Shown here: piece after piece, positions 46,640-57,752 of the stretch
Numbering within the stretch: position 1 is the stretch's first letter
Layout of the letters: each line of letters starts with the position of its first letter
Assembly: GCF_041146795.1 (NCBI RefSeq)
Contig: NC_135187.1
Coordinates: forward strand, 22,327,056-22,391,055
DNA from: Maylandia zebra
Taxonomy: Eukaryota; Chordata; Actinopteri; Cichliformes; Cichlidae
Length of the DNA: 64,000 nt
Direction: 5' to 3'
Notes under the pieces: generated by a model
Told to the model about the DNA's origin: nothing
Databases searched by the model: none
What the model saw: the letters and a program-made list of their open reading frames with translations, nothing else
Made by a program: the position numbers and the translations under genes

Positions 46640-47583
46640 CTAGACTACTAGCTAGTCCTCACTCCTCCTGTGGGCCTCAGACCTGCTGAAGTATCCTAGC
46701 TGTGCTCTTCTATTTTCACATCTCTTTGTATAACTCCATTTGGCACTCGAAGTAGGAGTGCTTCATCAAACAAAAGGGGCTCAGCGAAAACTGCAGACAT
46801 CTCTTTGAGGTGAGTTCTGTTGTCAAGATGTGGCTGTGCACCACTTTACCCAGCCTTTGTTACTCGTGTAACCTCTACTTTTCCTACCTCTAATCATTAC
46901 AATACACATTCTGCCTTCCCTAAACTACCCTAGCGACCATGGTCTAACATGCCTGGCATGACAGACTGTTACTAACCACATGATGTCACCTCTCTTCTTG
47001 TTCCCCTCCTTCTCTTCCACCATCATTCTGTCAATCCCTCCATCGGCTCCGTCCCTTTATCGGCACATGGAGATGCACATCTGTCGATGGAGGAATTCAT
47101 TTTGGCTGCCAATCACACCAGGGGAGTGGTCAGTGAGCGCAGACGTGCCAATACCTCGACTACCCTGATGAGTGACTTGTGTCTCTCTGTCTCTCAGTCT
47201 CTCTGGGTTTCCAACACTTTATGTCTGAGAGAGGCTCTCTGCTTCATTTGATTTTTACTCTGTTGTGCCCTGTGTGTGTGTTTGTGTGTTTATCCACAGC
47301 TGACCATAAACAAACTCGACAAACTTGCTTGAATATGTAATAGCACAGTCTGCTTATTTCATTCATATGTAAAGCTCTGCAATCATCTTCACTGACCTTG
47401 AAAAGAATATTACTGTTTGTGGTCATATCCCCGCATCATTGTTTGCAATGCCTAGCTGATGTTTACTCTTTTTAATTTCCTGATTCTATAATGTATTTGA
47501 TGTGTGCATGCAGGTGCACAACCACATGCACCCACTCTCACTCACACACATATACGCACACGCACACGCACACACACACACGA

Positions 47584-47617
<34 letters not shown>

Positions 47618-47998
47618 ACACATACACACACATTGTAAAAATGTGAAGATGAAATGAACTTTGCAGAGTGTGAGGACATGACAATTATTTCTGCAGTTAT
47701 CTGCCTTCACCTTGTATTTGCATAGGCTACTCAGCAGTTTCTCTGACACACTGGAGGAATGGAACTTAATTACAAAGGTTTTGAGCAACAAATTTTTATA
47801 TCAGTGTCCAATTAAAATTTGCAATGGATGGTGTAATGACCCAGATTTTGAACTTTCTATAGTGTGCTTATTTTGAAACCCCATCCCTCTATTTTCCCGA
47901 TTTTATCAGGTTTATCATAAATTAATAGTCTTTTAAGACTAAGACTAAGTAGAGATGCAATCTTTGGAGTTATATTTCCATCTTTCGTTTGTGTTTGC

Positions 47999-48001
<3 letters not shown>
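46640..48001. other. Intergenic with a CA-rich stretch
   Basis: No gene is recognised. Imperfect CA-rich DNA at 47540-47632. Short hydrophobic or serine-rich frames lack domains. Confidence 0.6.

Positions 48002-48071
<70 letters not shown>
48002..48071 (+). repeat. (TG)35 microsatellite
   Basis: A perfect 70-base TG run. Confidence 0.97.
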
Positions 48072-48074
<3 letters not shown>

Positions 48075-49200
48075 ATGTGCTTGCACGTGCAAAATCATTC
48101 CTTAATGCTTTCAAACTGTCACATTTAGATTTCTTATATGCGGTACTGTGTTTCCAGGCGGATGTGTGTATAGACGTACAGATTTGTTTGTTCTCAGGTT
48201 TGTAGCCTGTGGGTCTTTTTTCATCAACTGCTTCTCTTTTGGCTCTCATAAATCATGCAGGAGGAAAGACACCGCCACAAATTATTTTTTATGCAACAAT
48301 ATAATGTAAAGTGAACAAGTATTTCAAAAGTATTTGTCAGTCACCACCAGGCAGTGTACTTGAGCCTTTAAACTAAATCACCTTTTAGAAATGGTCTGTT
48401 TCATAATTTATTTACAGTGTAAAAATGTAAAACATTTTTAAAAAATCCGAAGTGTTTAATTGGTTGCCGAAACAGTCTAAAATACACACTAATCACTAAT
48501 TAAGAATCGCTCTCAATATGCTGCAGTAGAAGGCCATTAATACAGTTATTGTTAGTGAGAGAAGAAAACGTAAACAAAACAGAAAAAATGCATATTTCAA
48601 AATAAAATAGAAAAATATCTTTCAAATATTTTAATTCGGTTAAAATATAGTAAAATAATTAATTTTACTTTGATTTGAAACTGAATAAAAACGTAGACAC
48701 TTTATTATTATTGTTGTCATGCAGTTTGCTTTAGAAGTTTATCATTTCTTGCTTATGTAGACTTTGGAGGGCTTCTTCATTGTTTTCCAAATTCACTTTA
48801 AATTTAAATATTGGTGAATGTTTGAGCTGATATTAATAACATTTTATTATTCTATTATTCTATCTCTTTTTTAAATGTTATGGTTTAATTTAATTATAAA
48901 ATAAGTTAATCTTTTTCACAATTGGTGGATTATGTTTTGCAATGATAGTATTTCCCAAGTGCCTCTTCGTATTCGTTTACATTTATTTTTATTTATTTAC
49001 TTATTTATTTTTTGTTTGCTTCGCAGTTTTCACAAAAATAAATTTAAAATTTGCGTTTATGTAGTTAGGAAGACACGCCAGATATTTCAGTTGAAATTCA
49101 AACTTATTTTTGTTTCTACTGTTATTTGAAAAGCTAAAAAAAAAAAAAATGCTGTAATTAACTCAGTATACTGGCACAAATATGCTTGGTCGCATACAAG
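48072..49200. other. AT-rich intergenic, nothing recognised
   Basis: Strongly AT-rich, with an A run at 49136-49149. No gene, repeat family or motif cluster. Confidence 0.6.
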
Positions 49201-49600
49201 ACGTCTGTTTCAGTCACTTAATAGGAATAGGAATCCAATTCCTGCATCAGTTTGTTAAGTCATAAGCTTTAAACCTTTAGTCATCCGCACCAAAGCCCTA
49301 ATGGTTTGAGTTAAACATCTGTCATCGTCCACGTGTTTATCTCAGGTCCTTAATGGGAAACATCAGCCGCGCAGTGCTGGATTCTGACGGTCGGACCAGT
49401 GAAATCGCTCTATCTCACTGCGCTGAGGTCATTTTTTTAACAGTTTAACACGGAGTCTGAAAGTGTTTTGGTCAAACAGGCCGTCGTAGTTGAACTGTGA
49501 ATGCATTGTTAAGGTGCTTGTTTACCCAGTAAACTGTTGTTTAGCTTTGGGTGGTGCTGTGACAACAAAAGTCAAACCGTGACCGAGGATTGACCCTTTT
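49200..49600. promoter_or_regulatory. Candidate hoxa1 3' element with a near-perfect DR5
   Basis: Complex block with GTCATCCGCACCAAAGCCC, CATCTGTCATCGTCCACG (CTGTCA Meis core) and an AGGTCA half-site at about 49429. At 49580-49596 the minus strand reads GGGTCA-ATCCT-CGGTCA, a DR5 with one mismatch. It lies 2.85 kb 3' of the hoxa1 stop, so it is an alternative or additional counterpart of the mammalian 3' RARE. Confidence 0.5.
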
Positions 49601-52450
49601 TTTCCAGTGTTTCCCCCCACTCTGCATGGCTTCTAGAGCGCACGGGGTCGTATAGGGAGCTTCAGAGAACCTAAAAACTGGGGTCCAGGGACACCCAAGG
49701 GTCCTTGAAGGGATTTAAAGGTCTGCTTTAACATAGATACTTTTCTTTCAGTGACGACATGGAGGTAAATTGCGTAAGACAAAAAGTATATAAAAAGTAA
49801 AGTTTCTTCACCATTAACTTACAACATAAACTAATTTTAGCACTAAAGTCACACTTTTCACCCAAAACAAAAATATTTTTAGGTAAAATAAATGGAGGTC
49901 AAACGTAAAGAATCACCGTGGAAAATCTGAGTAAGATAGCTTTTAAAAACGGCAACTAAACGACATTAGACATACTTATTAAAACCCTCCGTACATTCGT
50001 AATATTTTGGAACACATAGTGAATAAAGAAAGAAAATTAATTTAAGGTAAATAATACATTAATCTAAAGTCCGTTACAAGTTTTGGTGTTTCATAAATTG
50101 CAATTGAAATGTGTATTTCTATCTTATAAATAGTAGATCAGAAATATTATTTGTTTAGTGATTCGACCTTTTCCTCTAAACCTTCTCAGTATCAATAATA
50201 AAATATTTATTTTTAAAAATGTGTTCGCTTAAGCCATTTAACAAAAAAGCAGAATTGCGCGCATAATAAGGCACTGTAACTAACTACTTTTTAATTTAGT
50301 GTTATATGTTTCTTTGCGATCTCCAGTTAAAATCCTGGAAAGGGGGGGGCTGTCATTAGCGTTCATTTAAATGAATACTGAACGCTTGTATGCGGTTTTG
50401 GTAAATCTATTTTTTTTTTTTTTTGATAATAAAAATAAAATGAATATTTCCAGAGGTTCGACATTTTCCCTCCAGCCCTTCTGTTCTCGATTACACTGGT
50501 CTCCAAAGCAGGCCCCGAGCAACAAGTCTGTGTACGGATTATTTATACCGAAACAACTTCTCGAAAAGCAAAATGAGGGTACCTGTAGTTACCAAAATAA
50601 CCTTGTTAGGTTTTACACAAAACATCCTTTGTCCTCTGTAGGAAAACGCGACGCACCGCCTGCCGACAATAAATAGACGAATAAAAGACAGATTGTCCAC
50701 ATAACTTACGCTCCTTCTCCGTGTTTGTTAGGGCTGAATTGGACAGAGTAGTCTGCGCTGCTGCCTCAGCAGGTCCCCGCAGCTCAAATATAGCAGCTCC
50801 CGCAGGTGGATCCGAAGGTAAAGGAGAATGTTGCTCATTAATCATGGCTCTTTTGGCGCTTCTTTGCCCTTTTATGGTACGATGGCCTCGCATCGTGCAC
50901 ACCAGGAATTAAAACAACAAAAGAACCAAAAGAACCCTCTTTTAGTTTGAAAATGGGGATATAGGTTAGCTTGAATAGAGCAGTTTAAAAAAAATGCATC
51001 CAGTTTTGCTCCCACTTAAAATGCATCATTGCACGGGTCGTTTATTGCACTCATAGCGTGAGTTTATTTTCCAAAGCAACATAATCGATATCAGATTAAA
51101 ACTCAAATGACCAAATAGCATATTTTTAAATAAGATGAGCCTGTCTCTCTCTTCCTCTGACAGCTGACATAAGCTTGAAATATAAATACTCTGGTCAAAG
51201 CAGTGTTGTGCACACACAATTATGACATGCGATGCTGCAAGTTGTCACAGTTCGGCTTGTCATCAGGTGGGGATGATGACACCGCCGTGTAACTTGTGGT
51301 GGTGGTGGGGGGGGGGTGACAGGACCAGCGGGGGCACCATGCTTGTCAATACCCTAACCTCGATGTTTTAATCAATAGTTTCTTTTTGTCCCTTCAATAA
51401 GCCAAGTGCTCGATAAGGTTGTCATCACAGATGACGCTGACGTCCTCGCTCTCATCTTTGCCCTGGATAAACATGCCTTTCTTATGCCAGTAAATCTTTA
51501 CCCCGGGGACAGTGGCGCGCATGGCTGCATACATTTAGAGACTTTGGGGTTGAGTCAAGCAGACGCGTGCAGCTTCTCAGCGGTTGGAAATGAACATAGG
51601 TTTGCTTTTCTGTCTGCTGGGTTTAGGAAAATTTTAACCCTAGCATTTGATATGACAACGAATCGAAAGTCTGCAGCACACTCTCCCCCTTAGAAATGAC
51701 ACATAGGAAAAAAACTTTAGAGGTAAACGCACTTTAATACGCATGATTGACCCGTAAACGTCTCTCTGGACCAAACAGTTGTGTGCTTCACTCGATTTAA
51801 CAGCTAGCAGGTTAAAGCTTCAAACGTACAAAGCCATAAAATGACTGATTCTGCAACTGATAAAACTCAGCTCCTCAATAATACATGAAAGCATTACGCA
51901 TCATGCAAACCTCACGCAACAGACAAACAGTTGACACACACAGACCTGAAACACAGAAGAGACAGTGTTTAAGTGGCTACTGGAACAGTGTACTCATTAA
52001 CGATTTGATAACCGAGGTTATCTCGTTGATTGTGTGATGCCTAATTGATGGCATCCGGTGCAATCAGACTGGCTGAGGTGCACAAGTTTGGCAAATCTGA
52101 GGTATTTGTGAGTGCAGATTTGTGACACTTGCCTCTTCAGAGGCAGACTTAAAGATGGCGCTGAGTGTCCCTTGCACAGCATAATTTTGGCGAATTGCAA
52201 TTTCAAAAGCGAATGGACAGAATTTAACCAATGCACAGGGCGGCAAGGCTATAGATCTTGCAAACACAACACACAATATAAAACGAATATGGTCCAGAAG
52301 TGGTCCGTGAGTTCCCCAATAGTGCATTGTTCACATCATGTATGGGCACAACTGTCATCCATTAACAAATTTTTGCCTTTGATACACTTGTATGGAATTT
52401 GGTATACACAGGCCGCCTTGACCCATAGAAGTAAAGGGGTCACTTGACCC
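49600..52450. other. hoxa1 3' flank and probable 3' UTR
   Basis: Minus-strand AATAAA signals lie at 51063-51068 and 51041-51046, about 1.4 kb after the hoxa1 stop, and could end its mRNA; this is not demonstrable from sequence alone. CNE-like patches occur at 50700-50905 and 51390-51560. GATAACC-GA-GGTTATC (52007-52022) is a small inverted repeat. A T15 run lies at 50410-50424. No other gene is recognised. Confidence 0.45.
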
Positions 52451-53823
52451 TCAGTTGGAGGCGAAAGGATCAGGCCCCGTGGAAGACACAGTGGAGGATG
52501 TGGGAGAAGGAGTAGATGGAGCTGAGATAGATTTCTCGGATGCTGCATCGTCCATTTTCTCCTGACTGCTGTCCGAGGATGTAAGTTTGGCTGGCAACAG
52601 CCCTTCTTTCTCTCGCTTTTTTTGCTTCATCCTCCGGTTCTGGAACCAAATTTTCACCTGAGTCTCATTGAGTTGCAGCGCGGCTGCAATTTCTACACGG
52701 CGCGCCCGGGTCAGGTACTTGTTGAAGTGGAATTCCTTCTCTAGTTCCGTCAGCTGTTTGGTTGTGAAGTTGGTCCGGACCGTATTCGGCTGACCAGCAT
52801 AGCCATACTCACCAGACCTCCCTGCAAAGAGGAAAACAAATCACTGTAACTCTGAAGAAGAGGGTTTTTTTCTTCTCTGATCAGAGTACACATATGCCTT
52901 GAGACTATACTGTGTCTGTGCAACAAGGCTCAACTTTTAGGTACGAGCCAAATAGCATTAGCTACTCGAAAAAACATCCAACAAGGGCCTTAGAAGAGAT
53001 TCAAATATTATACAACACATGTGTTATCACACAGGTGGATTACGTTAAAGTGAAAGGATCTAAAGTACTACATTAAAAGTTAAGTTCATATATTAGTGTT
53101 TCGTGTGCTTATTTTATTTTTTGAAAAACTTCCCAGTTTAAAGATTTTGGATCATTTATAAGACAGCATTTTTGTGCATCCGCACTTTCACCCACTATAG
53201 GCTACTTGGCACCAACCTGTTTTTGGTGGATTCCTCTTAACTTTCATCCAGTCAAAAGTCTGTGCAGACGATGCGCCCTCAGACAGAGGTGAACAGCAAG
53301 CCTCCAGATGAGCTGCATGCAGAGGTGACAGCGGATTTGAACACCCTGGATAAGGGGGCGCTTGCTCGTGCCCGCCGCTGTAGGCAGTGTGGCTATACTG
53401 CAGTTGACCCAGGGGGGCGGCACTGTAACCATGGCGATGCTGAGAAACCATGGAGGAGGAAATGTTACCAGAGTACATCAGTGGGCCGCACTGAGGGAAC
53501 GCAGCTGCGGTGTCTACTTCCTGGGCGAGGGCATGGTGGTTATATGTAGTGCAGAAACTTTGGGGTCCATAGTTAGAGCTGCAGGCCGGGTGGGCCCCAT
53601 AGGGGAGACTTAGAGAGCTGGCATTAGATTGGTACGACCCCGTCTGGTGAGAGACGCAGTCAGGAGAAGCTCTGCTCACCATGAAATGGTCATCCACCCC
53701 GCAGTTGTTAACAGTGGCCCCGCACGACTGGAAAGTTGTAATCCCGTGGTCCGAGTGAAAAGCCCTAACAGTGCATGAGCCACCTTCCCCGCTCATCACC
53801 GTGTAGTCTAAGAAACTGCTCAT
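52451..53823 (-). CDS. hoxa1: Hoxa1 homeobox transcription factor, 325 aa, two exons
   Basis: Exons 53823-53217 and 52821-52451, joined across a GT-AG intron (donor GTTGGT, acceptor TTTGCAG; phase 1), give 325 residues; human HOXA1 has 335. The N-terminus [10 protein letters not shown] and HGITTFQSC are typical of Hoxa1. The Pbx-binding hexapeptide is TFDWM at 189-193, followed by [10 protein letters not shown] at the splice. The homeodomain spans about 214-273, with [19 protein letters not shown] and [13 protein letters not shown] including W48, F49, N51. Like other PG1 proteins it acts in the nucleus with Pbx/Meis to pattern the hindbrain, especially rhombomeres 4-5. The long His run of mammalian HOXA1 is absent. 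Acanthomorph synteny suggests hoxa1a. The neighbour hoxa2 lies 3.9 kb upstream on the same strand. Confidence 0.97.
52822..53216 (-). other. hoxa1 intron
   Basis: A 395-base intron, located at the usual Hox position between hexapeptide and homeodomain. Donor G|GTTGGT and acceptor CTTTGCAG|G are clear and joining keeps the frame ([15 protein letters not shown]). AT-rich, with no extra feature recognised. Confidence 0.93.
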
Positions 53824-54090
53824 TGTAGCATTTTTTCTAACCGGAACGAGGGACCGTCCTCTGCACAGACAACCCCCTGATGTCTTCCTTTCTCCCCTCT
53901 TACCCCGAGTGACCGTGCCAATCTTTACCTATACTAGGTCTTATCAGAGAAGGGAGGGGGTCGCACGGGCCGATATCAATGAACGGGTTCTGTCACGTGG
54001 GCCCGGGTCAGCCAGTGAGGTACTTGTCCTTATCCCTTTAGCTGGTGACAGATTGGTGTTTGAGGGGCTATTTAAATTCCAAGCACTCGT
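53824..54090 (-). promoter_or_regulatory. hoxa1 5' UTR and putative promoter
   Basis: A TATA-like AATTTAAATAG on the minus strand (54068-54078) stands about 245 bases before the start codon. CACGTG (E-box) lies near 53995. A minimal upstream frame, ATG-CTA-CAA-TGA, starts at 53831 and its stop overlaps the hoxa1 start codon. The transcription start is not determined. Confidence 0.4.
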
Positions 54091-54339
54091 CGATCAAGGT
54101 GACGCGCGTCGCCACTAATGTATTGGCCGAGCAAACAATGAGCTGCGAGGCAGACAGCGGTGGACAGCTTCGGGGTCGCATGAAGAGCGGGGCCACTGTT
54201 AAAACTGTTTCTTCTAAGCTCCACTGTGCGCTCTTCCACGACCACAGAGGGAGATTAACGTTTGTCCCTCTGCACCCTCGCCATGAGGACGACCTAGCAC
54301 TCTGACCTCAGGTAGGTATTTTTGGAACAGAGACGAGAA

Positions 54340-54342
<3 letters not shown>
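54090..54342. promoter_or_regulatory. Candidate conserved element upstream of hoxa1
   Basis: CpG-retaining, complex sequence (GTGACGCGCGTCGCC, ACTAATGTATTGGCCGAG, AACAATGAGCTGCG) between the promoter and the GT microsatellite. GACGCGCGTC is a perfect 10-bp palindrome. ACAAT is a Sox-type core. Conservation is inferred. Confidence 0.4.

Positions 54343-54423
<81 letters not shown>
54343..54423 (+). repeat. (GT)40 microsatellite
   Basis: A perfect GT run of about 80 bases in the hoxa1-hoxa2 intergenic region, followed at 54484-54509 by a short TGGA/TGGG tetranucleotide repeat. Confidence 0.97.
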
Positions 54424-54424
<1 letters not shown>

Positions 54425-54483
54425 TGACACGTGCGCATAACAGTTACGATTTCATGTGTATAACGGTGTCATTATCTTCTAGT

Positions 54484-54509
54484 TGGATGGATGGGTGGAT
54501 GGATGGGTG
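54484..54509 (+). repeat. (GGAT/GGGT)n short repeat
   Basis: Six TGGATGGATGGG-type units. It resembles Pbx-Hox half-sites by sequence (GGATGG) but is most simply a microsatellite. Confidence 0.8.
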
Positions 54510-57500
54510 CGTGTCACTGCCACGGGCTATCTGTGGGCTATTAATGTCACATTCCCTTGCGAAATGTTTCACTTCATGCGTGAACATTGAGAAAAATATT
54601 GTTACAGAGTGACGGTGAAGGGAAGCAAAAGACAGAAAACGTATCTCCCGTCACAGACCGCCTTTTTATTTTGCACAACTTTGTTTCCCCATCAAGGTCG
54701 CATTAGACGTATATGACTGCTCGCTTTGCCGGGAGGTCACAGGTGATGAAGCGACAAGACAACACATAGAACATTAAGATGATGTGGTATTAATTTCTTT
54801 CCACCCTCTGCTCCGGTCATAGGGTCTGCTATCCACCCTGATTTCACTCCCACATGTATTCATTATGCATGTATAGTGATCAAATGATCTCATAACGCCA
54901 GGCCAGTCGTGGAGCTAATGCATCCACATAGCCCGAGGTGCAAGTGTAGGCTGATTATCCTGTTAAGTTCATCAAATAAAGCTGTTGGCGAAATTAATGC
55001 CCACGACAAGCGGCGTTGAGAAGGGGTAGAGCTTGTGCGTGGGAGACTGGCGGCAGCGGCAGCAGATGCCCAACCTCTCACTGAGGAAGCAAAAGGAATG
55101 AAGCGGGAAGAAGGGAGGGAGGGAGCGAGTGAGAGAGGCTCACACGGAGGGATGAGCGCCCCCAAAGGTCGCATGTGGTCATGCACTCGAAATCTCCAAA
55201 TGTTTTTAACCTCTGGAGAAAATATATGATCGTATTCTTGGAGATATTTCATCGCTATACATTCCAGGGAACACTTTACGCAGCGGTGGTTATGGATCAA
55301 AGACAGCTGGTGTTTTTGTCACTGTATCAATTATTTACAATTCTTTGCGCTGCTTTGACTCCACTACATGTCAGAGGGGACTACTAGAGCCCACTGTTTA
55401 CGCCTCACTTTTAATTAAATAATACAACAGTGTGTAAAGGCGCCCCACGTGGACAAGCACATCATTCAGATGATGCTTACTCGTTGTTAATAATAAGGAT
55501 CGTGCAATAATGTGAGATGTTATGCAGCAATACCACATAATTACTTTTTTGGAGGTGTTCATTCACTGAAGTTGTTCTAGTTAAGAATTTGACTGTAGTC
55601 TGATATTGTGAATTTTAACACAAGTAAATGATGCGGATGCTTCTACCACTAGTATGGCAAATGAAATAGAAATGCATACCGGTAATCGCATAACGATGAT
55701 ACTTCAAAGTGTTTAAAAGATAAGAGGTGCAAACTTCCCACCAGTTGGAGGGAGGGGGGAGTAGGGTCAATACCCTCCACCCATCACTCCCCTCCCTTTC
55801 CTCCGTCTTCCCAGCTGCCTGTGAAAAAGTAGTGAGTGGGCGCAGTGGATCTTGCCTTGCCTGATTATGGAAACTTCGCCAGGCCTCGGAGCTTTCTTGG
55901 CTCTTTGTGTGTGAACGCATGTGCGCAGACAAGGCGCGCTCTCTTGGAATGATTTGGTTAAACTGGCCCTGTGGTTAGTCAGAGTGCAGGAGTGCAAGAT
56001 CTGCCCCCGCTTTTACCCATACATCCCCTCCTCTCCTCCTCCTTAAACTCAAACACAGACCACTTGCTCAGTAAGACTAATGTCCAGCCAGTCAATGAGC
56101 TGCTTATGGCTTCCAGATTATTCGATAAACGTTGGAGCCTCTGAATGTCGCGCGTGTAGATGAGTTTCTGGATCGATCCGTGCAGGCAGGCTGCCTATGC
56201 GGCTTTCCCTTCTTTCCTTCTTTCTTTTTAAGCATGTTGCAGATAAACCTGTTTAAGTGGACTATAACTTTTTTTTTAGTTGAGCTCATAAGTGTTTCCC
56301 AAAGTGAAATCAGGTGCAATACAGCACAACAAGACACTTTATAAGCCCTTTAAAACAAGTGCAAAAGTGATTGTAAAATCCCCCCCAAAGTACAGATACT
56401 TTCTTAATAAAGTACGCCGTGATGGCCGACTCTGTTCAATGCAGCAAGCAGGCTCTTACTGGTAATTATTTATCTGATGAATCGCATTTAGTCCACGAGT
56501 AGTCTGTTTTGAGTTTAGTCTACTTTTAACACAAGAGGGAAAGTGTGCGACTCATAACCTGAGCAGGCTGCTACCGCTGCTGCTGTCGCCGAGCCAGAGC
56601 CGTGTTTAAACAAGCTATAAAAATGAATTATTACCAAACGCATGCAGAGAATCAGCCCCTTTTAGCCCAGGAATTGGGGAGTCCCATATGAAAATGTAAG
56701 TGGGGTTTTATTTGTGCACATTACGCCACAATTGGTCTCCTTAATGTCCGTCTCATTCATGCCACGGAGTGATTTATGAGCTCCTGAAGGCAAACATGGC
56801 TCGCGTATTTGCCTGCAACATGCATACAATGTTAAGAGCTCTGTCATGCCTAGATTCGTGTTGCCATATTTGCTGCTTTTCCCCCCTCTCCCACTCTCTT
56901 TCTCTGCAAAATAGTTTGAAGGAGAAAATAAAAAAAATCCGTGTTGGTGCTTAATCAAACAGTGTAAAACCATCTTTTTATGTTTAAGTGTAAATGCGAA
57001 TTATCCAAAAGATTTAAAGAAATGCTGCAATTTTTCAGTGTTTTTCTTTTCAGTTTGTGTACAATTATACGTCATTTGACTTAATAAAAAGTGTAACCTC
57101 CAAAGTTTTAAGATTTCAGGAAACTGATTTAATTTTTTTATGGTTCGGCAAACTTTTCAAAGAAATTTTAGTCCTAGGGAAAAAAAATTACACCGTGTGT
57201 GCCTTCAACGACACTTCGAAGTCTAGCCTATTTATATTCATTGCCAACCTGTTGTTAAATTTGCATAACGTCTCTATCTCTCCATGTCCTACTTCTTAAA
57301 AATTATTTTTATTTTGTATATTTTTCTACATGAATAATTCAAGCAAAAAGAAAAAGAAAAAAAAGGAAAGTCTGGAAAATGGATAATAAATCACTCAAAC
57401 ACCAGAAAAAAGAAGATTGTAGCAAGTTAATTGTATTCTAACAAAAATATCCAAGACATTGGAAGCTATACAAAAATAAAAAGGACCAGGTTCCATAGGC

Positions 57501-57700
57501 CTAATATTGTATAATTATTCACAAACACTCATAATTTCCATTCCAAGAGAACAAGTTGTTATGGTAATTACAAGCCACGTTTAAGCTGCTTCAGTGATTT
57601 AATCTCATCCTTACCTTGTATTAATCGTCAAGTCAAATATCAACAGAATAAATGTGCCGAATATACAAATAACATCGGGGTTAATGTTGTTGTAGCCTGA
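54510..57700. other. hoxa1-hoxa2 intergenic region
   Basis: No coding gene is recognised. Mammals transcribe the non-coding HOTAIRM1 from this interval, but no equivalent can be identified from sequence alone. CNE-like blocks lie at 54890-55030 (GGCTGATTATCCTG, GTTCATCAAATAAAGCTG, CGAAATTAATGCCCACGAC) and 56560-56840 (listed). Between them the DNA is mostly AT-rich with a few CpGs. Confidence 0.55.
56560..56840. promoter_or_regulatory. Candidate conserved element between hoxa1 and hoxa2
   Basis: Dense complex sequence: GCTATAAAAATGAATTATTACC, CACAATTGGTCTCCTTAATG, CATTCATGCCACGGAG, GTGATTTATGAGCTCC and CTCGCGTATTTGCC. GTGATTTATGAG is Hox/Cdx-like. It lies about 0.9-1.2 kb beyond the hoxa2 stop, and is the most CNE-like piece in this interval. 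Confidence 0.5.
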
Positions 57701-57702
57701 TA

Positions 57703-57708
57703 TTTATT
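57703..57708 (-). terminator. Possible hoxa2 poly(A) signal
   Basis: AATAAA on the minus strand about 45 bases after the stop codon; another lies near 57307-57312. The proximal one would give a very short 3' UTR, so use is uncertain. A TGATTGAT Pbx-Hox core lies at 57740-57747 in the same 3' UTR. Confidence 0.25.
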
Positions 57709-57752
57709 GTCCCGAAAGAAAGAAGGAAAAAGGGTTATTTGATTGATTCTAG

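Noticed and set aside
52438..52451. GGGTCA-CT-TGACCC palindrome at the hoxa1 stop codon as receptor site
   Set aside because: An inverted repeat with two-base spacer is not a favoured RAR or thyroid-receptor arrangement, and it overlaps the coding end.
53262..53613. Plus-strand frames opposite hoxa1 exon 1
   Set aside because: Shadows of the GC-rich coding exon; the minus strand is unmistakably Hoxa1. The same holds for 57965-58476 and 59112-59354 opposite hoxa2.
54484..54509. TGGATGGATGGG as Pbx-Hox autoregulatory sites
   Set aside because: Best explained as a tetranucleotide repeat; the required TGAT half is absent.
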